Shown here: positions 22,169-32,591 of the stretch, piece by piece
How the letters are laid out: each line of letters opens with the position of its first letter
Position numbering within the stretch: position 1 is the first letter of the stretch
Source: Eurosta solidaginis
Lineage: Eukaryota; Arthropoda; Insecta; Diptera; Tephritidae
Assembly (NCBI RefSeq): GCF_040869045.1
Contig: NC_090321.1
Span: forward strand, 138,871,689-138,935,688
Reading direction: 5' to 3'
Length of the DNA stretch: 64,000 nucleotides
The notes under the pieces: model-generated
The model's input: the letters and a program-made list of their open reading frames with translations, nothing else
Database searches by the model: none
Told to the model about the DNA's origin: nothing
Made by a program: the position numbers and the translations under genes

Positions 22169-22289
22169 GTGAGTGTTTACATGACGCTGTTTATATTTAA
22201 GATATGTAGAAATCTTTGCTCAGAATGTAGGCGTAAGTGGAAGTGTAGTGTCATGTGGGAACAATGTACATGGTCATGATCCTTTATAG

Positions 22290-22499
22290 GACCTGGTTGA
22301 CTCGAGTCAAATGTTGTTGAGTGGCATAGGGATATGATAAGTTGTATGCCGGGTAGTAACGTAGCACGAATTTGATTACCAATCACAACATGTGGTATTG
22401 GGGCTTGTAATTGGACAGCCTCTCTTGCCAGTTGACTGAACAGCTCTTTGTAAAGTAATATATTTTGTGCGAATTCCAAAGTTTTTTCCAAACACCAGC
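22290..22499 (-). pseudogene. MED17: MED17-like fragment (Mediator subunit)
   Basis: The minus strand has a TTTTAATTTTATTGTAG acceptor ending at 22500. An exon follows reading LEKTLEFAQNILLYKELFSQ, then REAVQLQAPIPHVVIGNQI, GIQLIISLCHSTTFD. This resembles the conserved C-terminal part of MED17, the head-module subunit of the Mediator complex. Only about 70 codons are visible, with no start or end of the gene. The intact acceptor again shows that genomic DNA was captured. It is antisense to the four fragments on its left. Confidence 0.65.
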
Positions 22500-22501
22500 C
22501 T

Positions 22502-23130
22502 ACAATAAAATTAAAATTATGTCGAATAGTTACATGTTAAAAATGCCAAACTGAGAATGTAAAATCCTTATTTTTGAAAGGCTCTGCACTCTGAACGGCA
22601 TTAGATAAGCGAATGTAATTTTACTGAGAAAAGAAAGGCTTTTTCATTTTTCTAAAGCATTTTTGTTTTTTAAATACTGCCACGGTGGGCAATTTCGTTT
22701 TATAAAATGTTACGTTTTCTCATTGCTACCTGAACCTTCACTTTTCAATAAGTGCAGGGAAAAGGTGTAAGCAAAGGTCAATTGTTTGGCTTGTTTTCGT
22801 GTGTTCACAAGGGATTTTTGCGATTTCTTCTAAAAAATGTTCACAGTTATCGATTTAACCGGGGGTTGGTCACAATGTGTTGGTGAAAACGAAAATGACA
22901 AATGAAACTATCTGATAGATTGCTATTCTCCAGGTAAAATCTAACTTTACTGGAGATAGTGAAAATGGTTTTTAGTTACTGTGAGTCAAGCTCCAAAAGA
23001 ACTTTTAACGTTTCAGAGCAGCTTAACGTCGATTGGATTTAAGGAAATGTTATGTTCAATTTTAGTAATATTTTTCCCAGTCTGATAAAGAGAAAGCAGT
23101 TTGAACGCTTTTTTTGGGGGAGAGCCTAAG
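22502..23130. other. No gene seen
   Basis: AT-rich. Contains an imperfect 30-base palindrome (TCTCCAGG...ACTGGAGA, 22929-22960). It may be the far side of the captured block. Confidence 0.35.
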
Positions 23131-23545
23131 TGTATGTTGTTGTTGTTGGTGTAGCGATGAGGTTGCTCCCCGAAGGTTTTGGGGGGTGTTATCGATGTGT
23201 TGGCCCTTTGCCAGATACAGATCCGGTACGCTCCGGTAACACAGCACCATTAAGGTGCTGGCCCGACCATTTCGGGAACGATTTATGTGGCCACATTAAA
23301 CCTCCAGGCCATCCCTCCTCTCCGCCCCCAAGTTCCATGAAGAGCTTGGGGTCGCCAGAGCCTCGTGTTAGTGAAACAGGATTTGCCGCGGATAGGTGAG
23401 GTTGACAAGGGGGTTTGGAGAAGCTATATATATTGCGCTGGCAACCTGAAGGGTTGCGCTACACAGCCCCTTGAATCTGGAATATAGTCGCCTCTTACGA
23501 CAGGCATACCTACCGCGGGTATATTCTGACCCCCTAACCCGCTGG
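23131..23545. repeat. Interspersed GTTGTTGTTG repeat
   Basis: About 415 bases running from TGTTGTTGTTGG to TAACCCGCTGGGGG, more GC-rich than its surroundings. I recognise it as a dispersed, SINE-length family common in tephritid-type genomes, but this is memory rather than a search. It lies directly after the BEL pol end. It has no tRNA-like promoter that I can see. Confidence 0.55.
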
Positions 23546-23567
23546 GGGACGTAGTTTGTATGTTCGG

Positions 23568-25136
23568 TTACAGCTCTCTAGATTCCCGATCCTCTTCGCT
23601 GGATGGGAGTAGCACGAGTTTAGTGAGGGGTCTTGTGACCTTTCCCTTTGCCGTCATGAGATCCACTACTCTTACTCGTCCATCCGATCCCGGATGGAGG
23701 TTGATAACCCTTCCGAGCCTCCACTCATTGGGTTGCAGGTTGTCTTCCTTTATAACGACCAGATCGTCAAGCTTCATGTTTGCTTTAGGTTGGCGCCATT
23801 TATTCCTTTTTTGAAGTTCGACGAGGTATTCCGTCTTCTATCGTCGACAAAAGGTGTGGTGTAGGGCCTTTAGTCGCTGCCATCGATTAATAATTGATGC
23901 GGGGTTTTCGTCCGCGTCTGGCTCCGGGGGTACTAATAGGTGTCCCCCTATTAAAAAGTGCCCCGGGGTTAATGGTTCTAGGTCGGACGGTTGATTTGAA
24001 GAGGGCGTTAGGGGGCGGGAGTTGAGGCAGGATTCTATCCTGCAAAGCAGGGTAGAGAATTCCTCAAAGGTGTATTTAAGGTTGGATGCTATCCTTTTGA
24101 AGTGAAATTTTAAACTTTTCACTCCCGCTTCCCACAATCCCCCCATGTGAGGAGCAGACGCAGGGATAAAATGCCAGTTCAGATTTTGGTATGTATAGGT
24201 TGTTACTACCTCGGCGCGTGAGTCAGCCATGAAGGTTTTGAACTCCGCCCTGAGGGCTCTGGATGCCGCGACAAAATTGGTTCCGTTGTCGGAATACACA
24301 TTCTTCGGGCAGCCTCGTCGCGCGACGAATCTGGCAAAAGCCGCCAAGAATGACCGGGTGCTCAGATCGGTAGTCGCTTCCAAGTGGATGGCTTTAGTGG
24401 AGAAACACACAAAGAGGCAGACATATCCTTTGGACACGCGACAGCCTCGCCCTTGATAGTTCTTTATCTCAAAGGGGCCGGCAAAATCTACCCCGGTGTT
24501 AGTGAATGCCCGGGTATAGGTGGTTCGCTCGGTCGGTAGAATGCCCATCAATTGTGTTTGCGCCTGTTTCCTATAAACTGCGCATACCTTGCACTTGTGA
24601 ATTTCTGATCGTATCATATTTTTTACGCGAGATATCCAGTACTGTATTCGGATCAGGCGCAGCATAAGCTGATTCCCCCCATGTAACGAGATTTTATGGA
24701 CAAATCGTGTGATGAGACGAGACAGTCCACTATGATAGGGCAGAATTATGGGGTGGCGTTCGTTATACGAGAGGTCCTTGGACGCCTCCAGCCGCCCCCC
24801 GACTCTGATTGTCTCGTCCTCATCGAGAAATGGGTGCAAGGATTGTAAATCGCTCTTTGGCTTGATTGACCCTTTTTCTTTGAGTGTTCTGTACTCCTCC
24901 GCATAATGGTTTTGTTGAGCATTGACGATCAGTCGACACATCGTTGCTTTGATCTCAATGGGTGAAATCGTCAGTGATGTCTCATTGAAGGAGGTTTTGA
25001 GATGAGTCCTTTTGTAGAATCGTAGGACGTAGGACACAACTCTTAAAGCCCGGGAAAGGTCGGAAAACCTGTCTACAATATCTTCGTCTTTACGGTTAAC
25101 CGAGGTTGTGTGGACTTGTAACCTTTTTTCTTCCAT
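23568..25136 (-). pseudogene. BEL/Pao integrase and C-terminal domain (element 1)
   Basis: Minus-strand frame 25136-23838, about 430 codons. Integrase zinc-binding H..H..C..C (VHKISLHGGNQLM then CKVCAVYRKQ); catalytic core with GVDFAGPF near the first Asp, VYSDNGTNF around the second, and PHMGGLWEAGVKSLKFHF around the catalytic Glu. It ends with the conserved NRWQRLKALHH tail. After a frame break at about 23830 the last 70 codons (23777-23568) form an SH3-like end, LVVIKEDNLQPNEWRLGRV. The PHMGGLWE signature is characteristic of BEL/Pao. Two breaks make it non-functional. Confidence 0.9.
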
Positions 25137-25184
25137 GGTTGTGGTGTAGCTTATTTCCTGGTCTGGCCATTCTTTGCCATCTTG

Positions 25185-28100
25185 CTACAGCCAAGATGGG
25201 CCTTCCCACCACAGGGAATTGTTCACTAGCTCTTGCGCTAATAGCCCTCTACTGGCTAAGTCTGCAGGGTTTGACGCCGAGTCCACGTGACGCCAGTCCC
25301 TGTTCCCAACTTGGTCTATTATCTTTGTCACACGGTGGGCAACGAAGGTTGACCATGAACACGGAGGTTTCCGTAACCAAGCTAAGACGATAGTTGAGTC
25401 TGTCCATAATAAGGTTTTATGTTTGCCTAAATTAAGTTCTTGTTGATAGATTCTAGGGTTTCTGCTGGGAGAACTGCTCCACAAAGTTCTAGTCTTGGTA
25501 AGGAGATAGTCTTTACGGGCGCGACTCTTGATTTGGCTAATAGCAGACTTACAAATATTTGCTCATTAATATTGACGCGCAGGTAGACGGTGGCTGCGTA
25601 TGCTTTTTCTGACGCGTCACATAGTCCGTGGATCTCCACTGTGGCTGTTGGTGAAAAGTGTACCCAGCGTGGGATCTTAATTTTTTCTATGTGCTGGTAA
25701 CTTTCAATGAAACTTTGCCACCGATCCAGCGAGACTGGCGACACGGTTTCATCCCATCCTGTTCCCTCTAACCAGATGCCTTGCATCAACATTTTGGCGG
25801 TAACCACGAATGGTGCCAGCCACCCTAATGGGTCAAATAATTTTGCTATCGCCGACAGAATTTTCCGTTTTGTAAAGCTAGACTGTTCCTCTATGGGTTT
25901 CGTTTTGAAGTAAAAGGTATCTGAGTGGGCGTTCCACCTGATGCCAAGTGCTTTAACCATACTGGTATCCTCGAAGTCTAGGAAATCTTCGTTTAGGAGG
26001 TGAGCCTTTGGTAGGCCTTTAAGTAGTTTGTTCGAGTTGGCGGTCCATTTCCTCAGCAAGAATCCTGCTGTCCCCAGGGCTGTAGTTATTTGATCCCTTG
26101 CTTTAATGGTGTCGGTAATAGTGTGGCCTCCTGCTAGCACGTCGTCAACGTACATTGCATTTCGTAGTATATCTGATGCTATAGGGTAGCTGTGTTCCAC
26201 GTCGTCCGCTAACTGGAGCAGTGTTCGTATTGCAAGGTACGGTGCACAGTTAACTCCGAAGGTGACCGTTTTCAGCTCATATAGTTGTATAGGCTGCGTA
26301 CTTTCTGTTCGGAATACAATCCGTTGGTACTTAGTGTGATTATCGTGCAACAGAATCTGTCTGTACATTTTTTCTATGTCACTGTTGAAGACATATTTGA
26401 AGAACCGCCACCTTAATATGAGAATGGTTAAATCATTCTGTAGAACTGGCCCCGGATGGAGGATGTCGTTGAGGCTGACTCCGTTTGCAGTTGATGATGA
26501 CGCATTGAACACCACTCTCACTTTGGTTGTTGTGCTTTCTTCCTTTTTGACGGCATGATGTGGTAAAAAATAGGTATCACAATCTTCAGCGGGGATGTGT
26601 GTTGGTACCCGGGACATATGCCCCAAGGTTTCATACTCTGCTAAGACCCTGTTGTATTCTGACTGTAATGGTGGGTCTTTAGCTAAACGCGTTTCCATTC
26701 GGAAAAATTGTGAACACGCAATTTTTAATGAGGGACCTAATTGTTTATATTTTGGAAATTCCTGTTTAAAAGGCAAGGATACAATATATTTACCCTTATC
26801 ATTTCGAATCGTTGTTTTCTTATACAATTCTTCACGATACTTGTCATCATGGTTGTACGTTTTGTCCTTGGGGACTTCCTCTGTTTCCCAAAATGATCGT
26901 AGCTCTCTATCTAATTGGACTTCCCTGACAAAGGACACATATTTCTCGCTGCGTGAGATTGTTTCGGTTTGGCCGGTCAATATCCAGCCGAATACCGTCT
27001 CTTGGGCTAGCAGTGTTCCTAACACGTCTTTTTTTATTCCCCATAACATCACCTGTGCGTAAATGTCGCCTCCTAATATCAGGTCGACTTGCTCATTGAC
27101 AAAAAAAAAACGTTTGTCAGCTAATACTAAGTTCGGGAAGGCCTGCATGGCCATAGCATCCACCTTGCATGTTGGTAGATTGCCAGTTAGTTGCGGCAGC
27201 ACAAGCGTGGTGGTGGCAATGTTTATTGTCGGATCAATTGGGAACCGCAGTTGTATATGACACGCCTCCTTTACTTGTGCTGACACTTGATTGGTGATGC
27301 CTGAAACATGCGCAGACATCCGCTGAGATGGCAAATTTTTGCGACGTTTAAGTCTTTCAGTTATGAAAGTACATTCTGACCCCGAATCTATAAGTGCCCG
27401 CGCGGAGAAGTTGGTGTTGTTGTAGAATATATTGATGCGGGCGGTACCTAGTAAAACCCCTTTACTTGTGTTTGTAAAGCAGGCCTTGAAGTGGTTATTT
27501 CCATTGCTTTGGTTATTTCCAGTGCTTTGATTATTGGAATAGGTGCGCCTTTGTTGCGCTTGGGCTGATGGGCCAGGGTGGGTATTATTGTTGTTTGCGT
27601 TTTGGTTGGTGTCCGTTGCCTGAATATGTAGTAGCGTATTGTGTCTTTGCTTGCAGGTGGCGCAATTGTAGGAGCTTGAACACCTAGACACAGTATGTCC
27701 TGAGGATAGGCAGTTAATACACCTTTTCTTGTTTTTAATGAAGGTGATTCTATCGGAAACCGCCAACGTGCGGAACCGTTGGCAATGTTGTAGTTTGTGC
27801 TCAGTGGATTTACACATCTTGCACGCACCTTTGGTTACACTCGTCTTAAAAGCACCTAGCTTTCTGTGAGAGTTTTCAGTGGATTGTCTACCATTATGGG
27901 TTTTCGGGTTCTTGGTTTCCAGGCTATCCTCAGTTATGCCAGAGACTGTCTCAAGTGTCTGGAAACGGTTCTGTAAGAATTTATCCATGTCTTCCCACTT
28001 GGATATTTCAGTTTTATTTTGAACCGTTTGCTCCCATAAGGCTAGTGTGCTTTTTGGTAATTTCGTTGAGCACAAATAAGTTATAATCGCATCCCAATTT

Positions 28101-28812
28101 GACACATCGATTTGATGTATCTTTAAGGATGCGATACAGTTGTTGATGTCTCGCTGCAACTTTTTAATTGAAGTGCCGCATTCCTTTTCGACCGCCTCTA
28201 AGCTGAACAGTGTCTTCAGCTGAGTATTCACTAGTATGCGTTTGTTTTCGTATCTGTCTACCAGATTTTGCCACGCTATACCGAAACCTTCGTTTGTGAG
28301 TGGGCACTTTTGCACTATCTCTTTAGCCTCACCCTGGGTCTTCTGTATCAAGTGGTACAATCTCTCTACCGGGGTGAGTCGCTTATTTAAAATATATATG
28401 GCCGTAAAGACGTCTCTGAATGTAGGCCAAGATAAGTAATCTCCCTTGAACACATCAGTGTCACACGGGGGTAGACGCATATTTGTATCCCTTTCGTGCT
28501 GTTCTTCGGGCTTAGGGTCGGGTTTGTTGAATGTGGCCTGTCGCGTTGATATGTTTGACATGCAACGCAAGTACACTGCGTAAGCACTTTTGTGTTTTAT
28601 CTTAACTGCTGATATGTTTTTTCCCTCTAGAGTGTCCCCAGCTAATATGTCATCATGGGCTGTTTTTGATTTTTTCCACTTTGCTTTAACTCTTCTTGCT
28701 GGATAGCCAGAGTATACTTGGTATGCTCAGAGTCGGGTGTGGAGTTGAAGTCGGCTTCAAACTCTATGACTTCAGCAGCCATCCTGATGTAATTTTCCAT
28801 CGCTTTCGACAT
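25185..28812 (-). pseudogene. BEL/Pao gag-protease-RT-RNase H (element 1)
   Basis: A 1049-codon minus-strand frame (28576-25427) with short extensions. Gag starts at an ATG at 28810-28812, with a frame break at about 28700. The N-terminal DUF1759-type gag region (RLPPCDTDVFKGDYLSWPTF) is followed by knuckles (CKMCKSTEHKLQHC, CINCLSSGHTVSRC, CATCKQRHNTLLH). The protease has an intact Asp-Ser-Gly at 27380-27388. RT has FGVNCAPYLA and YVDD at 26141-26152. An A17-type region is followed by RNase H. A shift at about 25440 moves RNase H into frame 25484-25185 (TDSTIVLAWL, NPADLASRG), and a stop separates it from integrase. It is otherwise well preserved, so decay is recent. Confidence 0.92.
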
Positions 28813-29749
28813 GGTATCAGTACTGAGATTAAGGGCAAAATGGATCTAACTTGCTAATAGGGTAGCTCACGAAGGCACGTTCAACTTAAGACAGGATGAT
28901 GTAGCTAGTGGGTATATGCCCAATATAATGGATTGCCGCCAAGGGGTAAACACGCAAATTATTCTCTGTGTATAAATTTTTTCAGCTAATTGTGCTTTAT
29001 GCGAACGCTCTTGTCACCCAACTCACCGCAGTGTTAGTGTTGTGTGTATAAGAAGATAAGTTTAAGTGACTTTGATTTAATGGCAGTAACGCTGATTTAT
29101 GTCCGAACTTAAAGAACTGGTTAAATTTATTACACTTATGTAAGTGTTTAATGGTTCTAAAATATTGGCAGTGACTTGCGATAAAGTGCGTTAAAGTGTT
29201 GTTGCAAATAAATTGCCACACTACAGTGAAAAGTGGGGTTATGTTGAATTTATGCAGCTGGTTGCGATATTCCTCGAAAATATGCGCTACAGCAAACAAA
29301 ATACCAAATCAAAAGACTTTATGTAAATCTGTGTGACTTAATTACCACACATACGTATAATTGTTTGGTTTTTATTTATAAAATCGCGATATTGGTACGC
29401 CGGGAAGTTAGTATATGTAAATTCCCTACTTGTGCAAAAAACAAAAAAAATCGAGCTCAAACCACGTACCTTTGTGCCTTTGCTTAACCGCTCGTTTTTG
29501 TTTGCTGGTGTAATGCTTGTCGCTTTTGAAACGATCAGGTGGTGCTAACTGCTAACTTTTGAAACGCTTTTGTGTGGTGCTGCTAACTGCTAGCTTTTGA
29601 AACGCTTTTGTGTGGTTATATTGATGGTTGCTTTTGCTGCTAACGGCTAGCTTTTGAAACGCTTTTGTGTGCTGTGGTTATCCAGTTGGTCGCTGGTAAT
29701 TCAATGGTTTATATATTTATTACGGCGTAGTAGGACCATGAAAAAATCC
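28813..29749 (-). other. BEL/Pao element 1 leader
   Basis: Untranslated region between the 5' LTR and the gag start. A motif around CTTTTGAAACGCTTTTGTGTGG repeats three times at about 29530-29670. I could not identify a tRNA primer-binding match next to the LTR. Confidence 0.6.
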
Positions 29750-30286
29750 TCTTGGGGCTTCGATAGCTCAAGTAAGTTCCCAAGGGGTTTTTGCGCTCGT
29801 TGAAAAAAGAGAAAAAAGGAGAAGAACACACAGCAGATTAAATTCAAGAATGTAACAATTTAATTATTTTCAGTTCAAAGCTAACTCACAATATATATAC
29901 AAAAGCTAATTCACAGTGTGATTAATTATACATAGGTTAAGTTATACAAGCGAAAAGAAAAATCTTACCTATAACAGGGCTGATGGCTGCAGTGATCACG
30001 GAGCTTTCCAAAAAAGAAGTGAAAGAGTTTCTTTCTTGTAAAACGCGTGCACCCTTCAATTCCGTCGAAAAGCGGTTTTGAGGGGTAATTGAACGAAAGT
30101 AAGTTAAATTTCGAAAGTTAAATTGGAAAGTCGCGAACCAACACGTACACATACGCCTGCACGGACATATATATAGCCGTTGGTGTTAGTGCGCGAAAGT
30201 AGATAGAAGCAAACACAGATAGTTTACATTAGGCTGGGTCACTATTGGCCGTGCTCATTCTTGGGTTTAGCTTGATGGCCTAAACA
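29750..30286 (-). mobile_element. BEL/Pao element 1, 5' LTR
   Basis: 537-base copy of the 16368-16904 LTR in the same orientation. On the minus strand it begins TGTTTAGGCC at 30286. A strong 5' splice site TTATAG|GTAAGAT lies on the transcribed strand at about 29968. It would allow splicing to the acceptor in front of the post-pol ORF at 18453. The right flank, ATAAC, has no partner at the other LTR. Confidence 0.88.
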
Positions 30287-30916
30287 ATAACTGCCTTTTG
30301 GTGTTGAGGCGGAGTTGGCATGTGGCATGGTTGCAAGCCCCTGCTAGCTCGTCGAATGGGGTTGGGTTTTGCACACCTGCCTTACTCGCAGTTATCTAAA
30401 CAAAAGAGTGGTTCATGCCTAGAGGAGAATACATACATAGAGGGAAAGTAGGAAGTGGAAAAAAGGAAAGAAGGCCCGTCCAGAGTCAGGGGGAGTATAC
30501 CCATCCTCTTGAGCGCAGCTTGCGCGAAGCCTTGGGCACTGTGCTGAGTCCGATTACTTTACAGTGCCCCCTATTCCTGACTCAAGTTCGTCTGTCTAAG
30601 GGTGTTTCACGTCATTGTCCCCCCACTTCTCCTCTTCCTACCGGGAACAACATCCACACCTAAGAGTAGAAAAGTTAGCCCTCCATTACCGGAATAAATT
30701 TAATTTTAACATTTAAAATTTGCCAACGTTATAAACATTATTTTATTTAATTTTTTAATTTGCAAACAAAATAAATATATGATACACTAACCACAAGGCT
30801 TGAATTTACGTGTACAAAAATTATCGCGAACAAAAGGCTAATAAAGTATTTTGACAATTGTATTTAGCAATATAATATATCTATATAAACAAAAGCTTGA
30901 AATCTACAAATACCTC
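30287..30916. other. No gene seen
   Basis: Flank between the BEL 5' LTR and the segmental duplication. A GC-richer 30290-30660 segment has an 82-codon frame with no recognisable feature. Confidence 0.35.
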
Positions 30917-31311
30917 TTCGACCATAAATTCAAAACAATTAAGTTCGAAGCAAAAAATAATAATCGAATTCAAACAAAATTAAGTGAACGATGTTGAGGG
31001 TTGTGTATAATTCGTCACCCCCTAATGTATTCTGCATTAGAAAGATACTTTGCTTCTTCAAAAAAATCATTGTCATATCTTTCCCTGCAATAAACAGCAA
31101 AAATATCTATCGGTATGTATAAATGTGTATATAAAAAAAGAGACCAAAGCATCCAAAATTAATGCATATTCCTGACCTAGGCTAAGGGATTATGTACATA
31201 GGCATATATATATAGGTCAATGCTTGCATACGTATATATGTAAAGAGAAGAATATGATGTTTGTTTTTTTTTGTATTGTTTTTTTTTTTTTTTCTTCGTT
31301 TTCTCACTCAC

Positions 31312-31359
31312 CTGACCTCAGCACATCAGCATTGTAGGCGCCTTCAAGCTGTGGGGGAC
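31312..31359 (-). other. Candidate 48-nt host exon (copy A)
   Basis: The minus strand reads TTCCTTCCTCACAG|GTCCCCCACAG...GAGGTCAG|GTGAGTGAG, a near-ideal acceptor and donor around exactly 48 bases. One frame is open (PPQLEGAYNADVLRS). Flanks are AT-rich with a long pyrimidine run downstream. It suggests that the duplicated segment contains intronic DNA of an unidentified host gene on the minus strand. Confidence 0.4.
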
Positions 31360-31869
31360 CTGTGAGGAAGGAAAATTTTACATACATATGTCTCTTCCTA
31401 CTCGTACAAATGCCATACGTGTATTGCCTAAGTAAGGTTCAATGGAATTTTGCAATCGACTCTACGCTTACTCACTCGCGGTAGCGGGCGTCGAGTGGAT
31501 GACAATATTGTGCGGCCAAAAGGTACAAAAGGAACAAAAAAAAATCACACGAAAAAAATGTATGTGTCAAAAAAAATTATTATTAGTAGTTTGAAAGTGC
31601 GTGCAAATAAAAATTGGTTGAACACCGCAAAAACCAAAGGAATATGTGTGGAAAGGAAAAATATTACAAAGAAAAAAAAGGTAACACAGAAACTATCAAA
31701 AACAACTAAAACCCGAAGTCTACCTTAGAGGCAAACAAAAATGTGCCAAAGAGAAAAAGTGTTAACCACGTGTCTGTAGCAAAAAAAAGAAAATCTTTAC
31801 AAAAATAAAAGAAATAGTGATAAGTAGTTAAAAAAATTTCGAAATTAATAAATGGTTATGAGGCAAAAA

Positions 31870-32060
31870 TAAAAAATGTGTTCCCTCGGCCCTCCTTGGC
31901 CTTTGGTGGTGGTGACGTCGCTGGTGTTGCTGTCGGTGTTGCTGATTGTGGAGATGCTGTCGCTGCTGACTTTGATTGGCGGTCGCTGCTATTGACGTTG
32001 GTTGGTTCCGCTCTTGAATGTTGGCGTTGGCGTGGGCGCTGGTTTTCGCTCAGTTAATAC
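31870..32060 (-). other. CAG/CAA-rich segment of unknown gene
   Basis: The minus strand carries a GC-richer Gln/His/Arg-coding stretch (QSQQRQHLHNQQHRQQHQ) resembling fly 5' leaders or low-complexity exons. A TGA lies just upstream in the same frame and no start codon is evident. Conserved in copy B at about 39360-39530. Confidence 0.3.
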
Positions 32061-32591
32061 TTCTGCCTGCCGGCCACGATCATGCTCTGGTCTGGAATTA
32101 TCTCTCTCTTTTTCTCTTTCCCTTCTCTCATTCCACGGCATTCTATTTCGCTACACATGACGTCGGAACGTACGTATGTATTTTGAAATTTCCAATTAAC
32201 TATTTCTTTTAAAAATGTATGATAATGCGGGTAAGTACGTTTTTAGCCCCTTCCCAGGCCCTGCCACAAAATCTTTAAAGATAGAAAACGAGATGTTTTC
32301 TACTGCCTGTATATTGTAGGGCTAGTCGGTTTCTTTATTGCCCTTTGCCTTTACTTGTGTATGTCCAGACATACCCTACTCATAGCCTTCCAATTCCAAT
32401 TGGCATATCATGCAGTATATATGGACTTACATTCATATGGGCATGCATTTTTTTATGTTAAGCATGTTCAATTTTTATTTTATTTCGGTCACGTTCTTAC
32501 TTTAATTGGATTTCCTTTTACTAAACCCTATTCTTCTTTTATTTTTCATAATTAAAATTTTGGACTGAACTTTGATTTTTTTTGATTTTTT

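Noticed and set aside
22929..22960. Imperfect palindrome as terminal repeat of the gene-capturing element
   Set aside because: Single local hairpin with no partner on the other side of the captured block; not enough to define an end.
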